Origin: Spinellus fusiger
Taxonomy: Eukaryota; Mucoromycota; Mucoromycetes; Mucorales; Phycomycetaceae
Length of the DNA stretch: 64,000 bases
NCBI GenBank assembly: GCA_025094145.1
Contig: JALLLS010000031.1
Location: 124,001-188,000 of the forward strand
Reading direction: 5' to 3'
A program made the translations under genes and the position numbers. A model generated the notes under the pieces. It made no database searches. It was not told the DNA's origin and worked only from the letters and a program-made list of their open reading frames with translations. Of this stretch, positions 1 through 11,910 are shown piece after piece; positions within the stretch are counted from its first letter, which is position 1; each line of letters opens with the position of its first letter.

Positions 1-486
1 GGCACCAAGAATATACTGTGATAAATAGACTTTTATTTCTGATAGTGTATAGTGAATTAGAGATTGATTTTTATTAGAGCATCTAATAACTAATGTAAAT
101 ATCTTTTCATAGAATCTTGTAGTCAGAATTAATAGGGTAAGCCCCATCTCCACATGTCAAAAGTGAACATTGAAGCATTCTTCTTTGTATTCGCTTTAAC
201 ATGTTCATTATGAAATGAATGTCAAAGTATTAAACTTATTGCATCAGAATTCTATCCCAGAATAAATATTAATAAATGCCTGTGAGAACTTTATTCTATG
301 ATTAGAACAAATATAATATTCCAGAATAGTCTTTAAGAGCTAGTCTTTTAACTCACCAATCATTACCCTGTTAAAGGCAATGATCCAATTTTTTTATATT
401 ATTCAATACGCTCATTGTGCTAAAGAATAGTATAAATATACAGTATATTCTACTTCTATAGATCTCTCATCCATCATCTATTATAC
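1..486. other. gene-poor upstream sequence
   Basis: AT-rich non-coding sequence at the window edge. The only recognisable element is a TATA-like box (tataaata, 431-438) about 50 bases ahead of the first gene. Confidence 0.5.
431..438 (+). promoter_or_regulatory. TATA-like box of the 487 gene
   Basis: The octamer tataaata lies about 50 bases upstream of the ATG at 487, a normal distance for a fungal core promoter with a short leader. It is a motif match only. Confidence 0.4.
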
Positions 487-1063
487 ATGGTTAATTTATC
501 AAAGCAACCAATCTCAGATCAAGAACGACTTAGTAATTTGGAAAAAGATGTCGAAAATCTGACAATAAGAATGGACAATTGTGAATTAAGGCTTGGAGAG
601 AGAGTGTAAGTACTGATTTAACTACCCATCAATATTTCTACTGGTATTAACAAAGTATCTACGCTGATGTATTTAAAGGGAGAAAAAAGTACTCAAGACG
701 GAACTTTTTGGGCGTAGTGTTCTTCCTCCTCCTCGTTCAGATAGTCGTGACCAAAGAAGCACAGAAATCATTAATATGACTATAGATGGTGGTATAAGTG
801 AAGAGAATGCCTATGAAAGATTGAATGCTCTATATACCAATGTTCAGGAACAATTGAAATCATTCATTAAAAAAAGATGGAAGGATGGAAAGAGAGCTCC
901 TAGGACTTGGAGAAGTGTATCCGAAGCCGATAAAGAAGATATATTTGAAGGAATTGAGGAAGAGGCTGTTCATAATGGCATTCCACTGAATTTATGTGTG
1001 AAGTCCTGGGGTGCACGCTATGTAGGCCAAACACAATGGGTGATGGCCCGAAACGCAGCTTAA
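487..1063 (+). CDS. hypothetical protein with N-terminal coiled coil (2 exons)
   Basis: Two exons, 487-605 and 679-1063, separated by a 73 nt GT-AG intron (gtaagt donor), give 167 residues. The first exon joins in frame to the longer second one, and the first ATG follows a TATA-like box, which is why I place the start at 487 rather than at the internal ATG at 776. Residues 10-50 form a charged heptad-like segment (LSNLEKDVENL) suggesting a short coiled coil. A Pro-rich link with PPPR follows, then a compact C-terminal domain rich in Trp and Lys (RTWRSVSEADK, SWGARYVG). I do not recognise the family. The layout of coiled coil plus a small basic domain would suit a DNA- or chromatin-binding protein, but that is a guess. 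It has no co-oriented neighbour. Confidence 0.6.
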
Positions 1064-1497
1064 CTAAGTTGTGATATATCCTCAATAAATTCACAAATAA
1101 TTTAGTAAATGATATAAATATTGTTATTAAATAAATATCTGTCCAATAAATATATTGTTCTATTATATTCTCTGTTTATCAATTTTGTATAAGTTTTCTA
1201 TTCTTAATTTCAAAGCTGTAGAGCATTATATGTCACAGTATGTCCATTGCTCTACTTATTTTGTGATCGACAAAAGTGACGAGTATACTTTATCTTTGTT
1301 TTATTAATAATACCATTGTGATTGTTCTATGAAAAGTTTTTTTTAATAATAACTGTTGTCGATTATTGGTGTCCATCATTATTGAACAAATATTTAGTTA
1401 ATCAAAAGTTTTCTCTTTTTGAAATGTACATTGTTATATTACATATTTCTTCTTTAGTTAAAATAAAGTGACTCAATAAGTAACCGCTTTTCTTCAA

Positions 1498-2400
1498 ATG
1501 TAGATTTCTATTTCTATTTCTATTTTTAGTTTTATACTTTATCTTGATACTGTAATAGCCTCATGGATTAATTAGATAGAAACAAAAAACATTCAATACA
1601 TAGAGGTAGTAGTGCTGATAATAGAAAAAAAGGTCTTGTTACAAGGTTAACTAGTAACTACTATCAGTCTTTGACATCTATGACTTTTATCCGAACTAAA
1701 GAATAAAGAGACTGTAAAATGACAGGACTTTATCCAAGAATAGATTGCTTTTATTTGGTGGAATATACAGCTCTTTATATACTAATCAATTGCCATAGTT
1801 ACACTTATGTGCTTCCTGTAGTTGAGTCTACACAAATGACCCTAATTACTTATCAGTATTGATGCAATTGATTGGTGCTACTTATATTAGATATGTCTCT
1901 GTATTGATTCTGGATACAACACATAGCTCATGAGCTTCACCCTGGACTCATTATATCAGGCTATCTTCTGCTATTATTCATACATTCAATAACGTGCTCA
2001 CGGGCCTACTAAAGTCATGCCTCCATGTTTTTCTTTGTTAAGAATGGGCTTAACCACTGGACTGAAAGAGTGAGATCACATTCCATCAAGATACCTCTTC
2101 AACGTCTTTATTAATGCCATGATGGCTTCTTTGGTCTGATGAGAATCACACACTACAGTTCTTCTCAGCCACTAGAGGGTCCTGCTGACCAACTTTCTTC
2201 TTCGGCCAATCTTGGATAAATGTATTTCTGAGCCTGTCTTCTGGAAGTGTTTCACTACGTTTCTCACAGTAGAAGTAGGCACGTTGACTACACAAGATAC
2301 CTTGGCCATGGTAGTGTTCATGCTCAGCACCTCGTGCAGAATGGCTAAGCAAGTATCGAAGCTAGTATATTTCCTATACATCTAGGTGGTTCTGGTGAAG
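1498..2400 (-). pseudogene. Tc1/mariner-like transposase relic A
   Basis: On the minus strand, 2381-2172 encodes a helix-turn-helix segment (STVRNVVKHFQKTG, then GRRRKL) typical of the N-terminal DNA-binding part of Tc1-family transposases. Downstream sequence is broken by stops, but about 2200-2040 matches the plus-strand relic at 8100-8200 (shared ctctagtggctgagaagaac versus ctctggtggttgagaagaac), and 1500-1690 is the reverse complement of 8890-9075. About 450 bases separate the broken N-terminal part from the 3' end, shorter than in relic B, so an internal deletion is likely. No intact catalytic DDE region remains and no clear terminal inverted repeat was found. Non-functional. Confidence 0.7.
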
Positions 2401-3470
2401 ATATTCATGGTGTTGGATGAGTAAGACATTATAAGAAAAGGATTATTATGAAAAATAAAAAAATGTAATTACTTTTTGGAGATCACCTTATAAACATATT
2501 ACAGTAGTGAAGGACAAAACATGGTAAATATAATCTATTAGAAATACCTTTATGTTTATATGTTATACTTATTTATTCAACTATTAATATATATAAAACA
2601 AAATACATAGCAATTTTATATACAAATACATACTTGTGCTTTTAAAAGAAATAATAGACACAAATAATATTGTTTATATAATCTACCTTTGTCTACAATG
2701 AATATAGAAATATATTATAAACTTAAGAGTAAATATAATAACAAATCTTTCTTTCTTTCTTTCTTTCTTGATAGCGGATAGTCTCTATTATTGGAATTAC
2801 ACTGATAAATGTTTATTTACCTTGTTATTAGTAAAGGGTGTGAAGTTTGAGTTTGATTCAGATGATTTTTAGGCTAATAAATAAATAAAAATAAAAATAA
2901 ACTGTAAATATACTTTGAGGTTCATTAAACTGTTGACATATTCTACATGTACTGGTCCACCTCTACATACAAAGTTACCAAAGAAATTTGGGATTTTGAC
3001 TGAATTTTTAACACTAAAAGTGAAGTCAGAAGGCTTACAACTAGGAGAACAAGAAAAAGTCGACTGAATGCCAGGAACTTGGGGTGAGTGTTTATTTGTG
3101 AGGTGTTTGTTCATTTTTGTGATGACTAGTTTATTGTTCTTTACACCATTTCAATCAATCACTGGCATCATCAGTGACTAGAATCAAGACACTGTGTCGT
3201 GTTCCGACTTCAATCCAAAGATTCTCAATGAATAGGTCAACACGAGTAGTGTGCTGTGACATGAGAATACTCTATGAAAGCTTGAGTGCACACAAGTCAT
3301 AACTCAGCCAACTAGAATATGTGTGGGTCATGTTTATTTGAGTGGGTTGTATACTCTCATTTTTATCCTTCTTTTCTATCTTTTTCTATCTTACCTGCAT
3401 GGTGTAATGAACAATACGTTGGAATCATAAACTGAAGACTAACTAGCTGCCTCCTCTTGTTAAGGTATAA
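2400..3470. other. spacer without recognisable gene
   Basis: AT-rich sequence with a (cttt)n run near 2748-2770. A minus-strand open stretch at 2869-3114 contains a few Cys/His residues but no complete zinc finger, start context or homology that I can name. Confidence 0.4.
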
Positions 3471-3524
3471 ACGTGAAAATGTTGAGAATACTGTCTCCCT
3501 TTGTTTTTGTTTTGTTTTTGTTTT

Positions 3525-4045
3525 AGTCTTTTGTTCTTCTTAGACATTCAAAGTGGATATGCTTACACGGTATAGTTCACGGCTACTCAAGGGTGTATCT
3601 GGTCAAATTGCTATCCATTGTGTTGTTGCAATGTTAATTTGACTCATAAACATATGTTTGAAGGGCGTAATCTTGCAGGTTTTGTCTCATTATTGCACTG
3701 GAGAGTTTTACTATAATTTATCTAGGTTTAACAGCTAGGGGCCTTTAGTCTTGTGAGCCAATTGATTAATGTGAAGGGGCTCGACCACAAGCCATTTACC
3801 TTTATCTATTTTATGTACTGGGGTCATTTTAACACCATCACACATGGAAGCAGGTCTGATAAACTTATCATTTGGTGGCTCTTACTCGAACAGGTAAGGA
3901 AAAAGACAAGAGAAATGGCAGAACAAGAAATATCTTATCTCTTTTGATGTTGTTGTTATTGTTCTTAGACACCCAAGGTGGATATTTTTGCACTGTGTAT
4001 TTCATGGCTATCTATGATATTGGTACGCTTGGTATTTGATTCAGT
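3525..4045 (+). repeat. degenerate duplicated segment (two arms)
   Basis: Two arms of roughly 70-80 bases, about 3530-3605 and 3955-4035, share a diverged core beginning ttcttagac, followed by the words agtggatat and ggtggatat and then a tt-ca-gg-ct-c series. They flank a stretch containing a 64-codon open frame (3753-3947) of unknown nature. This looks like a decayed repeat or transposon fragment. I cannot assign a family. Confidence 0.3.
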
Positions 4046-5554
4046 CTTTATTATTGTAGTGGCAAGGATCAGTCCAAAGCATAACCTGAATAGAGTATGA
4101 TGAGTGTGAGAGAGAATAGATAAAGAGGTAAGTCAAATTGACATGAAAGAAAGACTAATAACTTTTTGCTCTTGTTAAATAAAACTCGTAAAAGAACTAG
4201 TAGCTGCTGAGATAAGATTCATTGAACTTGAAAAAGTGTGTATTATGCCGCCGTATTCCCTTGAGCTGAATTAACCTCGTGGAAGAAGAAAACTTGTTCG
4301 GTCGTGCTGTTGAAGCCCGACATTTGGTGGTTCATAAAGGTCTTTTTGAATTTACTTGATATCCAAAGAATAGGGCTCTTTATTGTCTTGAGGATATCCT
4401 GTAGTGTAATACAGTGAGTTATTTTTTTAAATAAATAAATAAAAACACACATTTCAGGTTTTAGATCTTCCGAACAAAGAAATAAAAATGCCACAAATAT
4501 ATATATTATTCTCTTATTCTACTACTTTTTCACCCTATGTATGCCAATTGATTTAATGTAAACTTTAATTTATTTTGAACTATGAAGAGATACAGAGACA
4601 AGTAATTTTATGACTAAATGCACTGCCCTGTTTAATAAGAGAGATGAGAGAGAAGTATCTTTAGAGGTAGTTCAAGATTTCCTTTTAGACACCAAAGGAA
4701 CTTTACCAGAGCATGACCTCCAAAGTGTACATAGTCATATTTCAGAAGATGATAAAACATGGCATGTTTTCTTAAGGGGTGGTCAATAGACTTGCTTGCC
4801 CTAAAGACTATGATCACTGAACCAATAAGCAATGGTGTACCATCATCTAGTCAGATAAGTCAAAGTACTAACTTATCTCTCACAAGAGTCACAGCAGAGT
4901 TATCCGAAAGAAGAAGAGTGGGTTTTGATACGCTTTTATCTTTCCTGTAGTCCACACAATGTCTTGTATAAGTATGGTTGTCTTATTACAAGTCTATGGA
5001 GCACTTTTCACTGACTGAATGCTTTTAACTTTGACTGTAGATTCAATCAGATAGTTAGAAGTAAACTAGGCAATCCCATGAATGGAATTAAATCAATTAG
5101 AATTTTCTTTTAGTCCAGGAATATTTAGTTTTTATTCAGTAGCAATTACAATATGAATAGAAACATAAAGGTCTTAAAAATACATCTCGTTTACTAGTTA
5201 CCATGATCCATTGTTGTTACAATGATTGATATAATATAGCAAGTTATACTTTGAACCAATCCACAGTATGTATCTGAGAGATAAAACAGTCTTATAAGCA
5301 AAAATATACAGACTTCTTTTTTATTTTTCTTTAATTTAAATTGAAGGTTTTCCCTTTTCTTTATATAATGATAAGAACAACAGACAGCTTAGTAGGGTTG
5401 TACTCAAATTTATTCTTCTAATAAGTTTCTATGCTTTTATATTAACTTTAAAATATTCTTTTGTAATTATCGCTATACTAACCCAAGATACAGGGCAAGT
5501 CTTTAAACAGTAATGTATTTTTGTCTCATTCATTTTTGAAGTGTCTCATTTACT
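4046..5554. other. spacer without recognisable gene
   Basis: AT-rich sequence. Overlapping short open frames on both strands at 4240-4950 have no recognisable motif, intron signals or start context. Confidence 0.4.
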
Positions 5555-5725
5555 TATTTATTTTTAAAACGAATAGTTAACAGTTTGTAAATCCCACAAA
5601 AATAAAAAATAAAAATAAAATAACAGCCACAAGGGTGAATTAAATTCTTTTGGATTCCCAAAGCTCACAGATACCAGGAAGAGAAGGTGGATCTACTGCC
5701 AATACTGTTTACATAGAATTACTTT
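5555..5725 (-). repeat. dispersed repeat, copy 1 (tRNA-like 3' half on minus strand)
   Basis: Matches 7590-7745 in the same orientation; the best-conserved block is aagctcacagatacca. Read on the minus strand, the block runs from tggtatctgtgagctttgg to a 12-base palindrome-like TTTAA word and an end rich in gtggc, resembling the variable loop, T arm and 3' acceptor strand of a long-variable-arm tRNA. A clean 5' half and anticodon arm are not visible, so this is a repeat or decayed tRNA-derived element and not a tRNA gene. Confidence 0.45.
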
Positions 5726-6435
5726 AGTTCTCAGTCTATATATTTTATTGTTATTATTATGTCTAAGCCAAAAAAAAACCCCCCCAACACTTTAACACAC
5801 TGTTTATATCAACTGTAAAAACACAACTCTGATAAGCATTAATTTGATTTATGAGCGCAAAATGCTAGCAATAATGGTCTGTTAAAGACTAAGTGCCTGC
5901 TAGTAAGATATTAAAATAATGAGATGTTAAAATATTTAAACAAAACAAAAAAAATAGCAAAATTAAAGTATTTTTTTATTAAAACAATAAAGGTACATAC
6001 TCATAGAAAGTATAATCTATTTTACAGTACACTCCCTTCACTGGAAATGATACGCTGCTTACATTAGAAAAAGGCTATTCTCTCTTCTTTTTTTTGCATT
6101 ATAATCTATTACTATCTTAAAAGTGGTGTTATCTTAGCATAGCTTGGCAATCAAATAACAATAAAGATATATCATAAATAATACAGAGTGTAGTCACTAG
6201 AGACTAAACTATTGAGTATAAGCAATAGGGCATTGATTAAGATAAGGAATAAATGAGAAATCATAAAAAAAAACATACAAAATAGCATTTAAATGACATA
6301 AATCAGTAGAATTCATAAAAGAGGGAAAAATTAACTGCTATAGGATCGATTCTTCTTCTACTCAATTATTTGGCCATCGGGGGATGGTATTTCCACAAGA
6401 GTTGGCTGCCCGCTGATAATCACAGAAATTATTTA
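5726..6435. other. spacer and probable 3' UTR
   Basis: AT-rich sequence with homopolymer runs (a poly-A/poly-C junction near 5770). It ends in the 3' flank of the minus-strand gene at 6436-6930. No coding signal. Confidence 0.4.
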
Positions 6436-6930
6436 TTATACAATCCACCCAGCCTTAAAGCTTTCTACTTTCATGACATCTGGTTTGCTATTATGTACAT
6501 TGAAAGTATGACGTAGGTGGTATATGTAGGGTGTTTCACCTGCCAATGGTAGACTATTCAATTGATATGACGTAGATAATTCGTCCAGAGAAGAATATTT
6601 CTTGAAAGATAACTCTGTATCTGCCTTGGTGTTGACCATAGAGTAAGCAGTAGGCTTAGGTTCTACAGAACCATCTTGCTGCAAAAACTCGGAATCCCAA
6701 ATTGCCAGCTTTTGTATACGTATAGGCTGACAGGTATCGACTGGCTGCTGCTGTGAACGTCGAATACACTTCTCTGTAGCAGCTGATTTTACAGTGGGTG
6801 GTGTAAAATAAATCTTTTTTCTGTTTTTTGTATGCAGAAGAGTCCACTCCACCAGCTTGTCTAGTATGCTTGTGTGTTTCCAGAAATTATCTGGACAATA
6901 TTCGCTTGTTGTAACCATAGTTGCGGGCAT
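6436..6930 (-). CDS. hypothetical protein, 164 residues, intronless
   Basis: A single uninterrupted minus-strand frame of 164 residues runs from the ATG at 6930 to a stop at 6436; an alternative in-frame ATG lies four codons downstream. A TATA-type box (7050-7057, minus strand) sits about 120 bases upstream, which supports a transcribed gene. The protein has no signal peptide or membrane segment. It is polar, with a basic central part (ATEKCIRRSQQQP) and a C-terminal half carrying scattered aromatic residues (YIYHLRHTFNVH, KAGWIV at the end). I do not recognise a domain. It lies between two inverted Tc1-like relics but does not resemble a transposase, and its codon use looks like that of the other genes here. 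Likely a lineage-specific protein. Confidence 0.55.
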   Translation of the reverse strand: MPATMVTTSEYCPDNFWKHTSILDKLVEWTLLHTKNRKKIYFTPPTVKSAATEKCIRRSQQQPVDTCQPIRIQKLAIWDSEFLQQDGSVEPKPTAYSMVNTKADTELSFKKYSSLDELSTSYQLNSLPLAGETPYIYHLRHTFNVHNSKPDVMKVESFKAGWIV

Positions 6931-7049
6931 AATGGAACAAATCTTATTTTTAGTGTAAAAATAAAATAAATGAATTCGGTAATAGCTGTAAGAGAATAAA
7001 CGACAACAAGAGAGAGAATAAAAAGAGAAGAAATGAAAAGGGGAAAGGC

Positions 7050-7057
7050 TTTATATA
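7050..7057 (-). promoter_or_regulatory. TATA-like box of the 6436-6930 gene
   Basis: The minus-strand octamer tatataaa lies about 120 bases upstream of the ATG at 6930. Motif match only. Confidence 0.4.
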
Positions 7058-7589
7058 CAGAAAAACAAGCATAGACAAAGAATAAAAAAATGACGTTTTA
7101 TCTTTGTTTAAAAAAAACACTATTAAAAATAGAAGAAAAAGACAAATGGATAGAAAAAAGTACCAAATCTTTTTATGTTAGTTTATAATATTTCTTTGCC
7201 TTTATCTATTCCACTTTCTTTATATATATTAGTGGAATGAATGGAGCGATAATTGTAGTTATTTATCAACTTAATATCTTTTACACCATAAAAATAAAGC
7301 TCTATGATAAGTAAGATGGCTATGATTACTATATTCACACCATAGGCAAAATCACCTCAGCTTATTTGAATCGATTCTCACTATCGATCTTTCTATCTCC
7401 CCATTTACCAGAATCTTTTATGAATACAGTCTTATTTTATTATCTTTTTTGCTCTTATGTTAATTGTAAATATTTTGATAATATAACAAGTAAATATACT
7501 TAGTAGAATACTAGCCATGCTATTATTAAGGTTGATTAACAACGTACTAGGTATTTTATTAAGTAAGACACCAGCTATTTTATTAATCC
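7058..7589. other. spacer without recognisable gene
   Basis: AT-rich sequence, about 530 bases, between the promoter of the minus-strand gene and the dispersed repeat. I see no coding signal. Confidence 0.4.
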
Positions 7590-7745
7590 ACCACTTGTCT
7601 TATTAAAAAAAAGAAGTTATTAGTTAGCAAATCGTGAAAAAAAAATGGCCACGAGTGGGATTTAAATCCTTTTGAATTACCAAAGCTCACAGATACCAGA
7701 AAGTCAAAGCATATATACTGATTATATTGTTTGCAAAGAAGTATA
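7590..7745 (-). repeat. dispersed repeat, copy 2 (tRNA-like 3' half on minus strand)
   Basis: Second copy of the repeat at 5555-5725, in the same orientation and better preserved. Minus strand 7690-7646 carries ggatttaaatcc, similar in layout to a T arm or RNA polymerase III B box (consensus GGTTCGANTCC), followed by a gtggcc end. The copies are about 2 kb apart and diverge outside the core. Confidence 0.45.
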
Positions 7746-7849
7746 GTGATGGAAGAGATTTATTCGATGCCTTTCAAATTCCAAGCCATCTTCATACTAG
7801 AAAATAACATACACCATTATTTTCTCTTTTCATAAAACTACCTTTTTTT

Positions 7850-9075
7850 TTAATAATGCCTCAATCGTACAATACTGTAAATTTTTTTGCTAAGACCCTT
7901 GAGGTGTATGGGAAATATATCAGTCTTATGACTTGTTAAGCTATTCTCCATAAGGTTCTGAACAACAACAACACCCTGGTCAAAACATCTTGTATGTTCA
8001 ACATCCCTGCTTTCACTGTAAGAGATATTGTAAAGCACTACAAGGAAACCAAACGAGCTGAATATTCAATCGATAGTAGTTGAAAGAGAAAACTTGAGGA
8101 TAAAGCCCTCTGGTGGTTGAGAAGAACAGCTGTAGGTGATCTCCAGCAAACAAAAGAAGCTATCGGGACAAACATAACCATCAGGGTCTCAGAACCAACC
8201 CTAAAGAAGTACCTTGTTGAAATAGGCCTCTATTCATTCAGTCAATTTTTGAATCTTCCTATTAAAAAGAAAAACACAGTCTTGATTCTAATGGGCCCAA
8301 GAATATATCAATTGGACTAGTGATCAATGGCATACGATAGTCTGATTGGGTAAGTCCAGAGTATAGCTGATGAGCCTCGACATCTTTGTCAAATTCAACA
8401 GACCGAATATTAAGACCTTTAAGCCTGAGAATTTTCTGAAAGCAAGGAATTTTGGAGGCAATGTAATGATAGTATGATGCTGTTTCAATGAGGAGGGTGT
8501 TGGGAGATGGGTCGTAGTGGAGGGTGAGTTAGACTCCAACAAGTATATTGACGTCTTAAGAGAAGCTTACTGTCTTGATCTAGAGCGTCTTTTTCACCTA
8601 GACCCTGGAGTCAGTCACTGCTTGTGGGATAAAAATGCTAGATTTTATACAAGTAAAATAGCTAGAAAATGGAAGGTGGTGAATAGTGTGGAATCCATTC
8701 CTGACTGACCCACACAAAGTCCCAATCTCAATCTCAATTGAGCTCCTGTAGGTCTACCTCATGAAAGTTATTAGGAGGGAAAGTAGGGTATATTTCACCA
8801 AAGATACATTAGAGGTTGCTCTGATGCTGAAATGGGGTAAATTATATAAAGAAGTGACAGATAACCTTATTTCCAGCATGGGGCAAAGATGCCAGACCGT
8901 CATAGATGTCAAGAGTGACCATAGTATTTATTAATTAAACTTGTAACAAGACCTCTTCTTTTGTATTATCAACACTACTATCTTTATTTATTGAATGTTT
9001 TGTGTTTCTATCTAATGAATTCATGAAGTTATTACAATATCAAGATAAAGTATAAAACTAAAAATAGAAATCTGA
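7850..9075 (+). pseudogene. Tc1/mariner-like transposase relic B
   Basis: Frame-shifted pieces of a Tc1-family transposase lie in order on the plus strand. They are an N-terminal HTH region (about 7870-8070), a middle part (8117-8320, ISVSEPTLKKYL-like) and a catalytic-domain part (8517-8708). A decayed copy of the conserved PDLNPIEHLW segment follows near 8725. The usual C terminus is visible at about 8870-8920 (SSMGQRCQTVIDVK). The 3' flank to 9075 is the inverted match of relic A at 1500-1690. Several stops and frameshifts make it non-functional. Relic A is a sister copy in the opposite orientation. Confidence 0.75.
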
Positions 9076-11900
9076 ATTTGAAACATCCCGATTCATTCTT
9101 TTGGACACTTAATTTCTTTCCCAGAGCTGGTTTTTTGCTTGCATAAATTCAAAAGTCAAACTCAATCTTTAATGTGCATTTCAATATTTTTGTCGTATCT
9201 TTGACTGCATCTTATCTTTATAGCATTTACAAGTATGATTCTTACGGTTGATCTATAAGAATGTGTGAAACACACCAATAATATAATTGTAAATCCTTGA
9301 ATTTTTCAGCTGAACTCTTCAGACTAATAAAAGAAAAGAACCTTCAACCATATGTTGATCACTATCACAGGAAAAATAAGACATACACATAATCATAAAA
9401 ATAAATTGCTAATCATTTTATTAAAGGAATATATAACTATTTTTCAAAAAATCAAACTCATTGATTTACTGTCTATTTAATTGTACAAATAACGACACTT
9501 ATAATTTATCTTGATATATATAAAAATCATAGAGCTTGTGTCCTGATTATATCAATATAACTGCTCTTTATTTAGTCTAATAATTCCATATGATTCTCAT
9601 CGTTGGAAATAACTGATCTCATAACTTTGTTCTAGATTAGATAATCAGTGAAATGCTCAACTTAACTAACACACTTTCTCTAATGAATATTAAGTAAAGT
9701 TATTTTTGTTCTTTGGCCAATTCATATTCTATTTATAACACCAGTGTTTACAGAATATTATGTAATTCACATAATGAGGTTTTCTGTACTCATATTATCT
9801 AAAGTTTAAAGTAGTCTATTTATTCTTAGTTTGTTTTTAAATAAACATAGTAATCATCGTCATCATCGATGACTAAAGTCTTCATGTTGATCTCTTGTAT
9901 TGCTTATTTTGAAATATATCTACCACTCACAATTTGTTTCCCTAAATCCAATTAACTTATTCTTCAATAGATGGTGTAATATCTATATTGAATACATGTT
10001 TATGCTAAAATTTCTATGTGAAAGAATGAATTCACACCACTATCTTTGCCTTGGCTAATCATTCAAAATTGACCCTGCATGATTATTTGAAGATGGATCT
10101 CATCATTTTATAATGTTATTTGTAAGTTTATATTTTAATATTTTTGATCATAAAACTTTTTATTCCTTTGTCTCAAACTATCATTCATTAAAACTTTAGA
10201 CACAAAAATTATATTTCTGTTTATAACATTATTTTTCCTCAGATATTGTTTCCCTTTTGTAACAATTCTTAGATTTATATAACTGTAGGAATTGATTCAA
10301 GACTTTAATGGCAGTAAGTTTACAATAATGTATTCAGGTCTGATATAAGTATCCCTGTTTAAGAGTTGGTGGTAATTAATTGTTAATAGCAAGCATAAAA
10401 CAGGTATTTTATATTATCTATACTTTGTTAGTGTCCATCATTGTTCTATTTTTTCATCAAGGCAAGTATTTTTAGGAAGTTGCTTTCACATGATTGAACA
10501 ATAAAATAATTGTCTTATTGAACTCTTTTTTTTTAATAATAATGAAAACTTAAAGAAACAAACATCTTCACACAAAAAATCAAAACTAGTCTTTGATTTA
10601 AAATAATACATCTATAATAAAATTCATAAGAAGCCTGGATGTTTCTTTTTATTGATTATGGGAGTTATTCAATGTTTTGAGTGTTTTGTACTTGTTATGC
10701 CTTGGATTGTAGCTTAAAAAGAGGTATTGACTAAGATCAGACTAAAACTCCGAATACAATGTAGGTTTTACTGACTGATTGATTTTTTTGACAATATTTA
10801 TATAGATAGATAGATAGTAATCTATGAACAATATGATAAGAGAATTGTCTAGATATAAAACTATATCTACTTGATATTTCACTAGACTCATACGTAGAAA
10901 GTAGTAAAAATAACAATCATCAGAGTCTAAAACTTGTAGTCTTTATACAGTAGTTCACTCTTGATATTTTGATATAATATCTATGAATAAAATGAGAAAA
11001 AATAATCTTTTATATCTACAGGCTTCCTATTCATGTTTAGTTATAGTATCCGTACATTTATTTTAAAAAGAAACAAGTATGGCTATATATTGCTAGTCAT
11101 TGGAGGGTCAGGCTCTGCTTCATTTGACATACCAAAGTAGAATAGACTACAGTACTCTTTATATATATATATATAAGTTGGTATAGAAACTAAAACAATA
11201 TGTAGGCCAGAAACATTAAAAAATATTTATGAACAGTGATTAGTGGTTTATATGTGTTTTGTTTATTTACTATCAATCTGAATTTGCAAGGAGATTGTGA
11301 TTCTATGGCCAGTTGAATAAATCCCGGAAGTTCAGGCGCACAATTCTCCGATCATTCCGCTGTAATCTAATCATAACAACTAAGCAGTATCTCATGGAAG
11401 ATGATGGAAGAAGAAATAATAAGAATAATCACTATCTTGCCTTTGATCATGAATGTGTATGGCTTGAGTGAAATCTGCTCAAGTGTGATGTGGCGTTGTT
11501 TCTAGAGTTTTTTATCTTACCATTTTCGTAGGCTGGAGATCAAAAACATACACACGGACCAACTTTTGTCCAAAAATTAATAAAATCTTATGGAGCATTA
11601 AATAATACATAACACAAATAAGATAGGCTCTTGACCCTTATATTAATGAATGACTCTTCTGAATAATCCAAGTAGTTTGAATAATCTGAGATCGGTAAAA
11701 AATTATTACTAAAGACAAGTCAAAAGAAAAAAACACCTCATAATGTTAATTTATTTACAAATATCATGACTTTATACTTAGGCAATGACTTTTATTTATT
11801 TACATACATTCACTCAACTGCTTTCATAATAGGACTGATTATGTTTTTAAATTTTTATAGACAAAATTAACACAAAGATTGTATAAATACATCAAAAAAG
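9076..11900. other. 2.8 kb gene-free spacer
   Basis: Strongly AT-rich, with stops dense in all frames and small simple repeats (gata near 10805, ta near 11160-11175). I see no gene, RNA gene or transposon motif in it. Confidence 0.5.
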
Positions 11901-11910
11901 TGTGTACAAA

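Noticed and set aside
2869..3114. Possible zinc-finger or BED-type fragment on the minus strand
   Set aside because: There are only scattered Cys/His residues and no complete C2H2 or BED spacing.
7646..7710. Functional tRNA gene on the minus strand
   Set aside because: Only a T-arm/acceptor-like 3' half is seen. No matching D arm, anticodon arm or 5' acceptor strand can be drawn.
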